A stretch of 64,000 nt of DNA from Saposhnikovia divaricata (lineage: Eukaryota > Streptophyta > Magnoliopsida > Apiales > Apiaceae): positions 10,285,881 through 10,349,880 of the forward strand of contig CM071597.1 in the NCBI GenBank assembly GCA_036435485.1, read 5' to 3'. Below are positions 54,941-64,000 of the stretch, one piece after another (position 1 is the stretch's first letter; every line of letters starts with the position of its first letter). Made by a program: the position numbers and the translations under genes. The notes beneath the pieces are model-generated. The model searched no databases. It was not told the origin of the DNA and worked only from the letters and a program-made list of their open reading frames with translations.

Positions 54941-55571
54941 TAATAATAATAATGATTTAAAAGATAAAAATCAAAAGCTTATTAGTACTTTTTAGATCTT
55001 CTTCACCACCAACAATGATTTATAAGTTAAAAAAACACAAGCTTAATAGTACTTTTTAGATCTTCTTTATCACCATGACACACTCCACTTAACTTGAGAA
55101 TTTAAAGGAGTTCTTTACCCTCTGAGTTTTTCACGCCCAAATGGTCGGAAGTGATGGAGCAAGATTTTCCTAAAATTGATAGGAAAATCGCCAGTATGAA
55201 TCTCAATGAATTTAGCTATTGCTCCCTTCCTATTTCTCAATGAAGATATGCATTGCATGATTAATCATCTCCATTTTAAGAAAATAAAAATTTAGATCTA
55301 TTGAATAAAAATTGTGATCCTTCCATTTTTATTATATATTAATATTCATATACCAATTACACTATATATAAGAAACACCTTTTCATAAGAAGGATGGTAG
55401 GGCATACAGGTACTTGGTTGAGCATTCATCATTAGAACCATGGTGTTGATATGCAAATTTCTATCCTAAGATTTCTATCTCTAATTAAATGTTTGTTAGA
55501 TGTGTGTGGTATAGTAGGCTATTATGATGTGTGTGGTACAGTAGGCTATTATGAGTGAGACATTGAAAAAG
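54941..55571. other. Left flank of the second duplication copy
   Basis: 55000-55570 has no recognised coding. CTTTTTAGATCTTC is repeated at about 54988 and 55048, and TGTGTGGTA(C/T)AGTAGGCTATTATGA at about 55503 and 55528. Part of this may lie to the left of position 1 in copy 1. Confidence 0.45.
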
Positions 55572-56540
55572 CAATATGTCTAGTCAAACTCACTATAATA
55601 ACAATAGTACAAAACTGACTTTTTACGTCGGTTAAATATGTCTTATACGTCGATTAAATGGCGATGTATAGAGGGGCGACGTATAAAGTCATGAGTCTTT
55701 TACGTCGGTTAAAAAGGTGACGTATAAAGTCTAAATATACGTCGCTAAAAAGCAGACGTATAATGTTGAAAAAACTGACGTATAATGTTTAAGAAAGGTG
55801 ACGTATAATATCCAAAAAACCGACGTATAATGTTGAAGGCGACATATATTGTCCAAAAAGTCGACGTATAAAGTCTAAATATACGTCGCTAAAAAGCCGA
55901 CGTATAATGTTGAAAAAACCGACGTATAATGTTTAAGAAAGGTGACGTATAATATCCAAAAAACCGACGTATAATGTTGAAGGCGACATATATTGTCCAA
56001 AAAGGCGAGGTATAAAGTCTAAATATACATCGCTAAAAAGCCATCGTATAATGTTGAAGAATCCGACGTGTAATGTAGAAAAAAGGCGACGTATAATGTC
56101 CAAAAAACCGACGTATATTATCCACAAAAAATTTTAAAAAAAATATCTTTTATTTTTGTATACAAAAAACCTTTAAGAAAAATTAATTTCTTATTATTTA
56201 TGTACACCAAATAATGATGGCTAAACAATCAAAAACCAAAATTTGGTATGTTATCTGGAGTATAACAGAATAACAAATTATGGATTATTTCACTGTCATT
56301 TGTCACCAGCTATAAAGCTGTTTATTGCCATTACCAAAGAGCTGAATACTAATATTCTTATAACTTCGTACAGGGCTTCCAACGCAAAAGTCTGGTCCAT
56401 TCTATGAGGTTCCCAGAAAGCATTCATGTAAACATGTAGAAAATAAGTAAAATGTTGGACAAAAGACTACATACAATGCAAAGAAAACTTGAGCATCATG
56501 TTGTGTCACGCTCAATGTCAGTGTTAGCATACTCCCGGAC

Positions 56541-56900
56541 TTAGCGGCAGTGGTTAAAAATTCGAGATCGACTTGCACGGATACCACTAGAAGAGCTTTG
56601 CACATGTGGTGTTCCCTCAGACAGATCTGACCAGGAGATATTTCCTTCCAAGACAAGGATTATCTGTGTCATTTTTATGAATTTGTTGTCAGAAGGTACA
56701 CAAAATAATACTCCTCAGTCAATGCAAATTATGGATACCTCACTCATTCGTGGTCTGCACCAATCAAGATTACGGATGCATGCAGCAGAACATGCAACCA
56801 TGGAAGCCATCTCTTCAGTATTATAATTCTCTTGTAGTCGAGGATCAGCAAGACCATGAAAATCTTTAGTCTCTAGAGCTTTAGTAAGCAAAGGCCTGGC
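56541..56900 (-). pseudogene. PERK-type kinase fragment, copy in A2
   Basis: Exons 56739-56900 and 56541-56663 correspond to 1131-1292 and 933-1055. The splice sites and the terminal TAA (56541-56543) are kept. A few residue changes are seen (EDYN to ENYN, DLYGL to DFHGL). Confidence 0.8.
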
Positions 56901-57497
56901 CTGCAAGTCCCAAACAAACATATCACTACTATTGAACAAGAAAATGTGTAAATGGATCTAATGGAAGACTATATATATGATTAGTGAAGTGCCACCCAGG
57001 TTGTAGGAAAAACCAGTCCATGAGCACGCTACTTTATGCTATTTCCAAGTTCATTTCTTTTGGCGACAAATAATGAGCTAATGATAATAATTGACACAAA
57101 AATGATTTATCATGAGTTAATTGCAATGTGCCTAATTATCTAGGTTTTTTTCTTAACTGCATTACATTAGGTTTATTATTATTTTGGTTAGCCTCTTAGC
57201 CTCATATTTTGTATATGCCTTAACGACACATCTGCATTTTGTAATACATTTACTCCTTCCCTCTGATCAAAACATTAACAAACAAAACAAAAATGTTGCA
57301 TTTTATTTTTAAATTAGCTAATAATTTTCCTCACTATATGATGTACCTTCCCCTAAAACATACATCAATTTTTAAATAGCTGCCTAGAGAAATCAATACC
57401 GAAAAACAGGGCATATCCAACTGTTATGAAAACATGCAGTACTGTCCGCATTAAAACAACCACAAACCTGGTAGATCTATTACCGACTATCAATCAA

Positions 57498-57554
57498 CTT
57501 CTCTGCATTGAACAGGCTTTTTAGAGCCTCATTCAAGACACTAACTCTCACCAT
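57498..57554 (-). pseudogene. RPS15A: RPS15A N-terminal fragment, copy in A2
   Basis: Nineteen codons from ATG at 57554, reading MVRVSVLNEALKSLFNAEK. Two substitutions relative to 1890-1946 suggest no selection on this peptide. Confidence 0.78.
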
Positions 57555-58679
57555 CTTTCAAGCAAGACAGTTTGGATTAGACAAGATAAAGAAACCAGAT
57601 ACATACTTTGCAAGTGTCAACTAAGGATCCGTAGTAGCCACTAATATGGTTTGAACTTTGAAGATGGAGATTGAAGATTGAAGGCCTTGCAACTCAGATT
57701 GAATTGAAATTAGAAGATGGAGATCGCAGACTGTTTTACACTCAATAAATTAAGAATTACAACATGTAATTGAAGCTTGAAGTCCTAATATAACTGGAGG
57801 CACATGAGCTTAAATCAATATGTTTCTGTAATTGGATTAGGAAGGTCAAAAATTAAAGAGGATGAGAAGCAATTGTTTCTATCTGATACATACTATTATT
57901 AGACTTTACCGGAGCAAGGGTTTTCATTATTGCAAGTTAGTAGTATTGAGAGCAAGTTTGGTATTTAGCACCTATTACTGCTGGCGGGTAAAGTTATGGA
58001 ATGCATAACAATCACAAAAGCACTACACATGCTACCTTTCTTATTTTGTTAAATAGGGTAGCATATTTAGTTAAATAGAACTAAAGCAAAAAATATATAT
58101 ACTTTACTTGTTAAGTTGCACCATATCTAAATTGCTGGATGCTTTTTTTGCTTAGCAATCTTAACGTAGCATGTAAGAAGTATCCCACTTAACATAGTAG
58201 TCTTTATAATTTGCTATAGACGAGAACTCAAAGATCTCCAAGGACCACAATTAGTTATGACAAATATTAATATTTAAGAACAACTTAAGTAGACACTTCA
58301 TTAGATTCTTTATTCAAGGCTTGGGTGAGGGTATGACTTACATTTATGGTCTATTCATCGAAAGAAATTATGACTTAGGTTGCTAATTTGAGATGCCAAT
58401 ATATATAAATCCAAATTGTTTCCCTAACTTTTCCAGGTCCAACAAATTATAAACTTTGCTCACACTTTATACGCACGCGACCTCAAAGAGAAATACTGAT
58501 AACAAACACAGGTGCAAACATAATACACACAGCTGTCCAAATCGACCAATTCAAAATAATAATATCTAAACAATTCTAAAAACACATCGATTGAGAGAGA
58601 AAATACAAAGATTAATCAAAACAAACTCGATATTGCAGAGAGAGTCAGAAATAAAATTAATTCAAGAACAAACACACAC

Positions 58680-58681
58680 GC

Positions 58682-58722
<41 letters not shown>
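58680..58722. repeat. (GA)n microsatellite
   Basis: About twenty GA units next to the exon 2 donor of the lysine-rich fragment; much shorter in copy 1 (3077-3090). Confidence 0.95.
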
Positions 58723-58727
<5 letters not shown>

Positions 58728-58728
58728 C

Positions 58729-59053
58729 CTGAAGATAGTTTCTTCATTCTTCTTCAGATCGTCTTTTTGTGCTTTCTCTTTGATCTGCTGCAACGCCATC
58801 ATGATTCCTTTTATATCACTGCAATTTTCAAACATACACACACTTATTAGATCATCAAATTCGTTTAGATCTCATAACAAACATATATACACATAATTTC
58901 AAAACTAAAGGCAAAAATGAATCGAGCTTACTTAGATAACTCAGGACCGAAATCATCATCGTTGTCGATGAACACTCGTTTCTTGAGTGATTTTGAAGGC
59001 TCTGTTGCCTCCGATGATCTCTTCTTCTTCAAGCTTCCTTTCGCCATCGACAT
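58729..59053 (-). pseudogene. Lysine-rich gene 5' exons, copy in A2
   Basis: Exons 58932-59053 and 58729-58818 match 3298-3419 and 3095-3184 in length, splice sites and open frame. As in copy 1, the two exons join without a stop. The parent gene is not identified. Confidence 0.58.
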
Positions 59054-59110
59054 CGATTGAACTGTAAACAATAAATCGAGAACAAATTATTGCACATATA
59101 TGCATAGAGG

Positions 59111-59141
<31 letters not shown>

Positions 59142-59368
59142 TTTGGGCATGGAATACAGAGAGTGGGTTGAATTTGGGGATAGCGGAGAGCATCGAGAAA
59201 TAAAAGAGTAAAGTACGTCTACGATAAAAATCTGGATTGAATTTTATATGTCTGTTGATGAAAGGACTGTCGTATAAATTATAATTTTATACATCGGGTT
59301 TAAAAACAATAGTGTAAAAAGAGCTTATATACGTCGCTTTTTCTTAACTGACGTATAAAGTTGATTAA

Positions 59369-61076
59369 TGGATTTTATATCCACTTGGATCGCTTCAATT
59401 CGGCTTAAATTGATTGTCTTGGACTCAAGTTTGTTGTAGTTTTGATGTGTTTTGTGTAGTTGTGCAAGTTTATAAGAATATTGATTATGGTTAATGCTTC
59501 CGTCATTTTTGGAGTTAAATTTGTGCAATGGAATGAAGAATAGAGTTGTATTAAACTCTCATGAAGGTTCCTAAGTCGAGGGAAATAAAAAATGTGATCT
59601 AACGCAAAAAGAACGGGCGAAAACGGAGCAAGAACGAAAGAATTAGAGCTGAAAATGACGCGACGGAGAGCTAGGCGCAGGCTGCCCCAAACCAGGCGCA
59701 GGCTGCGCAGAATGCAGTGGAATTCGTGCAGGCTGCGCACCTGATGCGCAGGCTGCGCGCGCACGTTGCGGAAAAATTACAGTTTTGCCCTTATTCACTG
59801 TTTTGGCCATATCTTGAGTTCTACAAGTCCGTTTTGGACGATCTTATTGTCCATGCAAAGATAACGAGATTCTCTATCATTCTAAAGTGGTTCAGAGGTC
59901 CAATTACTACTGGAACGGCCCAGAAATATTGAATAAAAGTCAGCTACAAATTTTTCTTCAAAACAGAATAAGTTTAGGAAACGTATTTTGCAGAAATTCT
60001 ATTATAAGTCTGTTTTGGTAGTTTCTTGCTGAAAAAGACTCCTACCATCATAAAATGAACAACACCCACCAATTTTCATCATAACATAGAGAGGGGGCCG
60101 AGAGACGGAGATTCAGAGTTGGAGAAGGATTCCTATGCTCGTGACAAGCAACGGAGATCTAGATCTACTTTTCCTTTTCTTCTATTAGGCAAACTCTTGG
60201 ATGTTTTTGGGATTTGTTTTCTAAACCTTATTATTCTAGTTTTATTATTATTCACACTTTGTTTATTATCATGGTTTCATCAAATCCCATGGTGACGAAT
60301 GGTTCGATTATGAACTAATCGTTGTCATGGGATTCTAACGGATTTATTTATGGAGCTTTAGTATCTTGATGCTTTAAAGATCTATATGTGATGTATATCT
60401 GATATCCTCGTATGGTTGTGCTTAATTGTTAGATGCGTAGCTAACATCTAATTTGTTAATCTCTTGTGAAGTGAAAGTGGATCTTGAGATTTAGAACTTG
60501 TCATGCTAGCATAGGTTCATGATTGTTTATCAACGTGATTCGTAGTATGAGATCAAAATACTTATATTGCCCTGTGTGATCTTTGTGGATAACTTGTTCT
60601 TCAACCGTTATGTTTTCAAATTCTATAGACATATAGGGTCTAAGCATAATTGGTGTCTATTAATCTTCTATCTCTTTTTTGGATGTATGTTTAGTTTGGT
60701 ATACGTATGCTGACAGGTAGCGTGTACTTGTTTCGTGTTATCCAATCAGATATAATAACTATTGCATATAGTGATTAAAGGCGTCATATCTAAGCGAAGT
60801 ATTTAATGAAATTAGGTTCCCATGTTACTCTTGTAGAAGTAATTCGATTCCAATTCTCATTAGTTAAGTAATTCTTAGTTTGTTAATTTCCTTTTTAGTT
60901 AATTTTAGTTAATCAATCCCAATCTTGTTAATTGTCTTAGCAGTGAGTAATAACCATACATTGTTGCATAGGTACATTGACTGAATTAAAACCTAAACCA
61001 GATCCCTATGGGAACGAACTCGACGTATTCAGATATTACTTATGACCACGTACGCTTGCATGATTTTGTGTAAACA
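59369..61076 (+). mobile_element. Solo Ty3-like LTR nested in A2
   Basis: Counterpart of 3813-5543, from TGGATTTTATATCC to GTGTAAACA, with the GC-rich CAGGCTGCGC cluster at about 59664-59764. A short stretch (GGGCCTATATAAACACAT in copy 1, around 4492) is deleted here. Confidence 0.6.
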
Positions 61077-61405
61077 AAAGTAGAATTATATACGTCGTCT
61101 TTTAGTCAACCGACGTATAAAGTAGCATTATATACGTCACCTTTTCCTTAACCGACGTATAATATGATTTCAGTCTGCGTTTTTCGGATAGCCGGGATTA
61201 CGTTGGCTTTTTCTTGAACCGGCGTATATAACTGCTTTATACGTCACCTTTAGGCGAAACCGACGTATATAACTACTTTATATGTCGCCTTTGGCTGGAA
61301 CGACGTATAAGAGGCGACGTAAATGATCAATTTTGTACTAGTGTAATTTGACCAATCTGATTGCTTTTTCAATGTCTCAATCATAAAAGGCTATATATAT
61401 ATATA

Positions 61406-61601
61406 GAGTAATGCTAGGTACCCAAATTGATACCCTAAAATTACTCCCAAATGATGTGGCAAAGCTTACATGACATAGTGAAAATTTTTGATTGGGTGGT
61501 TGGTGTGAATGCAGGGGTCCATTATTATTATAACCAATTGAATTGCTACACTTGTCATTTGGGAAATTTCTTGGGAACCAATTTGGGGTAACTAGCATTT
61601 T

Positions 61602-61603
<2 letters not shown>
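61406..61603. mobile_element. MITE, copy 2 of the 5850-6047 element
   Basis: 198 bp with the same imperfect TIRs (GAGTAATGCTAGGTACCC and GGTAACTAGCATTTTCC). Confidence 0.7.

Positions 61604-61695
<92 letters not shown>
61604..61695. repeat. (TA)n(TG)n microsatellite, copy 2
   Basis: A longer TA run and a shorter interrupted TG run than at 6048-6127. Confidence 0.96.
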
Positions 61696-62187
61696 TCCAT
61701 GAATTAAAATAAGACACTTTGTATGTGGAACCACTTTTAATCCCTAGCATTGCTCTTTTTTATTTTTAACAAATTAATCCCTAATAATTTTGACCCACTT
61801 ATTCAATGTAGTCTGGTCAATATTCCATTCGAGAAAATATAAAATTCCTGATAATAACAAATATTGGACGTTTTTGCTTGTACATGTCACTTATGCACAA
61901 GTTAATTGTAGATTGTATTGGATCCTTAAAAAATCAATAATATAAAAATTATGAGAATAATAAATTTGATTTGTAAAATAAATTCATAAAATTCTCTGAA
62001 AAATGAATTGTACATAATGATAATGAAATAAATTAACATAAATTTTAATAGTATAGCGCATGATATGATGATATCTAATAGGGAGTGTAAGTGGTTCATA
62101 TATAAAACAAATTCAATATCATTTTAACTAGGCAAAAACAAGGTTGTAAGCTATTGAAACAAAATTGAATATTAATATATGTAATTA

Positions 62188-64000
62188 TTTTTTTTTTTTT
62201 GACAAAGAGTTGGAATTTTATTACGTACTCAAATCCATCAGAATACAATGCTGAATCGAAATAGGAACAGACTCCTTATCGAAACTACGACCTGACAAAT
62301 AATATGATTCTCGTGCCAACTGATGGGCTACCATATTAGCAGATCGTTTTACAAAAAACAAACTAATGTTGTTCAAGCGTTGAAGAATACCACGACATTC
62401 CTCAATTATCAAACCAAAATAAGATCTCATAGGAATCTTGCTTCTAATCGCTTGCACCACAATTAGACAGTCTGATTCCACCACAGCATCATGCCACCTC
62501 CGTTTATCCATCCAACTCAAAGCCTCCTTGAAGGCCATGGCTTCGGCAAGAACCGGAGACACCAGTCCCATTTGAAACTTTGAGGTTGCTTCGAGTAACT
62601 CGCCATTAGCATCTCTGGCCACTAATCCAAAACCAATTCCATCCCGATCTTCAAACACAGCTGCATCAACTGATATCTTAACTTTGTTTGGCTGGGGCTT
62701 GACCCAAATGGTTGCTCCATCTCCTTCAATCTGTGGTTGGAGAGGAGTAGTAAAGGACCTGCATTGGGTAACTTTCCATTGTGCAAGATACTGCCTTGCT
62801 GCTGCAACTGTTCTGTTAACCTTCGTGGTTTTTTGGTTCCAAACTAACTCGTTCCTCGACTTCCATAGTGACCAACATAGTGTTATAACCTCACCATATT
62901 TACTACCTGCGACTGTGCTAAATATGAATGACAGCCATGATTTGAAACAACTAACTTCCTGAAACTGAACTCCTGGCAAAAGGATAGCCCAACATTGTCT
63001 TGCATAAGAACAAGTTACAAGACAATGTGCTATAGTTTCGTTCTCAGTTTGACAGACTGGGCATGTGATCTGAACTGGGACACGCTTCTCATGAAGTTGA
63101 GTCAGGGATGGCAGACAATTCGATAATGCCCTCCATACAAGGTTTAGAGCTTTCGGCGGAGCCTTGCTACTCCACAATAGAGTCCATACTTTATCAGTCT
63201 CCCCTGCATTTATAGAACTCTTTTGCATTTGAAGAAACTTATATGCGGATTTAACTGAGTAGATACCTGAGTTTTCTAGCCTCCAGTAGATTCGATCCTC
63301 CTGATTCGTGCTAGAGATTGGAACAGCCAGAACACAGACTTGATCTCTTTCATTAAGGACATCTGATATCACCTCCATGTCCCACTCCTTCCTGTCTGTA
63401 CACATAAGAGAAATCACTTTTTGGTCCTGCAGAGATTCTGAATTCGACGTAATGAACGGGTTCTCGTCTGATAAAAGCCATGGCTGGTTCAGAATGTGGA
63501 TTTGTTTTCCATCGCCAACTCTCCATCTAGTGCCCGCAATAAGTAACTGTTTTGCTTCCAACAAGCTCCTCCAAATAAAACTGGGGTTATGACCTAATTC
63601 AGCTTGAAAAATGTCTGAATGCAAGAAGTACTTAGCCTTGTAAATTCTTGATACCAGACTTTGAGGGTTCGTGGCTAATCTCCAGAGTTGTTTTCCCAGC
63701 ATTACGATATTGAAATCTCGAAAATGTCTGAAACCCATACCACCTGCACTTTTATTCCTTGCTAATCTGTCCCAACTCATCCAGCTGATTTTCGATTTGT
63801 TTGTCTGGTTCGAATTCCACCAATATTTTGTTAAGCATTGTTCTATATTCCTTGTGATTTCTAAAGGCAAAAGGAAGACATTCATTGCATAAGTTGGCAT
63901 TGTTTGTGCTACCTGCTTCACTAGAACTTCCTTACCAGAGCGCGAAATGAAATTCCCATCCCAACTTCTTATTTTCACATTAACCTTGTCTTTTAAATAC
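62188..64000 (-). mobile_element. L1-type LINE, 3' part, 5' end outside the window
   Basis: A 13-base T run at 62188-62200 is the poly(A) tail read on the plus strand. It is followed by a 3' UTR of about 20 bases and a long open frame. The empty site is preserved in the sister copy near 6590 (GTAATTATTTTTAAATAG), so the insertion came after the segmental duplication. The 5' end and the target duplication are beyond 64000. Confidence 0.93.
62221..64000 (-). CDS. LINE ORF2, C-terminal part: RT tail, zf-RVT and RNase H
   Basis: Uninterrupted frame from the window edge to TAA at 62221 (at least 590 codons). The N-terminal part is the region after the RT core (SGKEVLVKQVAQTMPTYAMN, KISWMSWDRLARNKSAGGMG). 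Next is the zinc-binding zf-RVT domain (VWRALSNCLPSLTQL, CPVCQTENETIAHCLVTCSY). Last is an RNase H domain of the RVT_3 type with VDAAVF, LAEAMAFKEAL and ESDC carrying the acidic catalytic residues, and a C-terminal FVKRSANMVAHQLAR. This layout is typical of plant L1 elements with a captured plant-type RNase H. The lack of any stop suggests a young insertion. Activity depends on the endonuclease and RT core outside the window. Confidence 0.92.
   Translation of the reverse strand, partial: YLKDKVNVKIRSWDGNFISRSGKEVLVKQVAQTMPTYAMNVFLLPLEITRNIEQCLTKYWWNSNQTNKSKISWMSWDRLARNKSAGGMGFRHFRDFNIVMLGKQLWRLATNPQSLVSRIYKAKYFLHSDIFQAELGHNPSFIWRSLLEAKQLLIAGTRWRVGDGKQIHILNQPWLLSDENPFITSNSESLQDQKVISLMCTDRKEWDMEVISDVLNERDQVCVLAVPISSTNQEDRIYWRLENSGIYSVKSAYKFLQMQKSSINAGETDKVWTLLWSSKAPPKALNLVWRALSNCLPSLTQLHEKRVPVQITCPVCQTENETIAHCLVTCSYARQCWAILLPGVQFQEVSCFKSWLSFIFSTVAGSKYGEVITLCWSLWKSRNELVWNQKTTKVNRTVAAARQYLAQWKVTQCRSFTTPLQPQIEGDGATIWVKPQPNKVKISVDAAVFEDRDGIGFGLVARDANGELLEATSKFQMGLVSPVLAEAMAFKEALSWMDKRRWHDAVVESDCLIVVQAIRSKIPMRSYFGLIIEECRGILQRLNNISLFFVKRSANMVAHQLARESYYLSGRSFDKESVPISIQHCILMDLST

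Larger units (their letters stand above)
55602..61343. mobile_element. Pack-type CACTA element, copy A2
   Basis: Same element as 31-5785. The left terminus is mutated to CAATAGTACAAAA and the right terminus TTTTGTACTAGTG is intact. TAA is present on both sides (55599-55601 and 61344-61346), the same TSD as A1, because the locus was duplicated after insertion. The mutated CACTA terminus should impair mobilisation. Confidence 0.9.
55572..62190 (+). repeat. Segmental duplication, copy 2 (partner 1-6600)
   Basis: Starts CAATATGTCTAGTCAAACTC (55572) and runs to GTAATTATTT, where a LINE is inserted. The order of CACTA element, captured exons, solo LTR, MITE and flank is identical. Differences are point changes, microsatellite lengths, loss of one (GA)n block, and a 26-bp replacement near 61168-61200. 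Confidence 0.92.

Overview
The window is plant nuclear DNA, most likely from a eudicot. The evidence is a plant LRR receptor kinase, PERK-type kinase exons, plant B3-domain exons, GT-AG introns with AT-rich flanks, TTTAGGG-type telomeric motifs, Ty1/copia elements primed by initiator tRNA-Met, CACTA elements, a Helitron and a plant L1-type LINE with an RNase H domain. I cannot name the species. No gene in the window is clearly intact: it is a transposon graveyard around broken genes.

Layout. 1-6600: a CACTA element (31-5785, TSD TAA) that has captured pieces of three host genes (a PERK-type kinase, ribosomal protein S15a, and a lysine-rich protein), with a solo Ty3-like LTR inside it and shared flanking DNA. 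7155-12044: a decayed Ty1/copia element on the minus strand, itself hit by a 218-bp MITE. 13352-15041: the first exon of an LRR receptor kinase (minus strand), stopped inside the kinase domain, with no second exon in the window. 16668-18273: a young non-autonomous LTR element. 19059-20303: a Helitron. About 20400-21273: a small TRIM-like element.

21500-53350: the remains of a repeatedly copied B3-domain gene (At5g42700/At3g19184-like). There are three copies of its TATA/5' leader region (22.2, 48.3 and 52.1 kb), two copies of a small 5' exon, and four copies of the B3 exon. One copy is hit by a second copia element (24565-29281). Between the copies lies a second Pack-type CACTA element (30018-36273, TSD AAT). 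It carries pieces of a vacuolar invertase, a DUF547-like gene and the haem A synthase COX15, all on the minus strand, with a MULE, a Stowaway MITE and a 160-bp minisatellite nested in it. 37471-46015 is a large inverted repeat. Its arms carry B3 exons head to head, a 599-bp fold-back MITE sits exactly at the centre, and each arm has its own later insertions. TRIM-type elements cluster at 37.9-38.9 and 49.3-50.4 kb.

55572-62190 is a second copy of the 1-6600 segment, including CACTA element, captured genes, solo LTR, MITE and flanks, so it arose by segmental duplication and not by a second transposition. It is interrupted at 62188 by an L1-type LINE that runs off the right edge.

The genes do not work together as a pathway. 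The value of the window is in its record of gene capture, nested insertion and duplication, with several pre-insertion sites preserved in sister copies. All similarities were judged by eye from translation and pattern.
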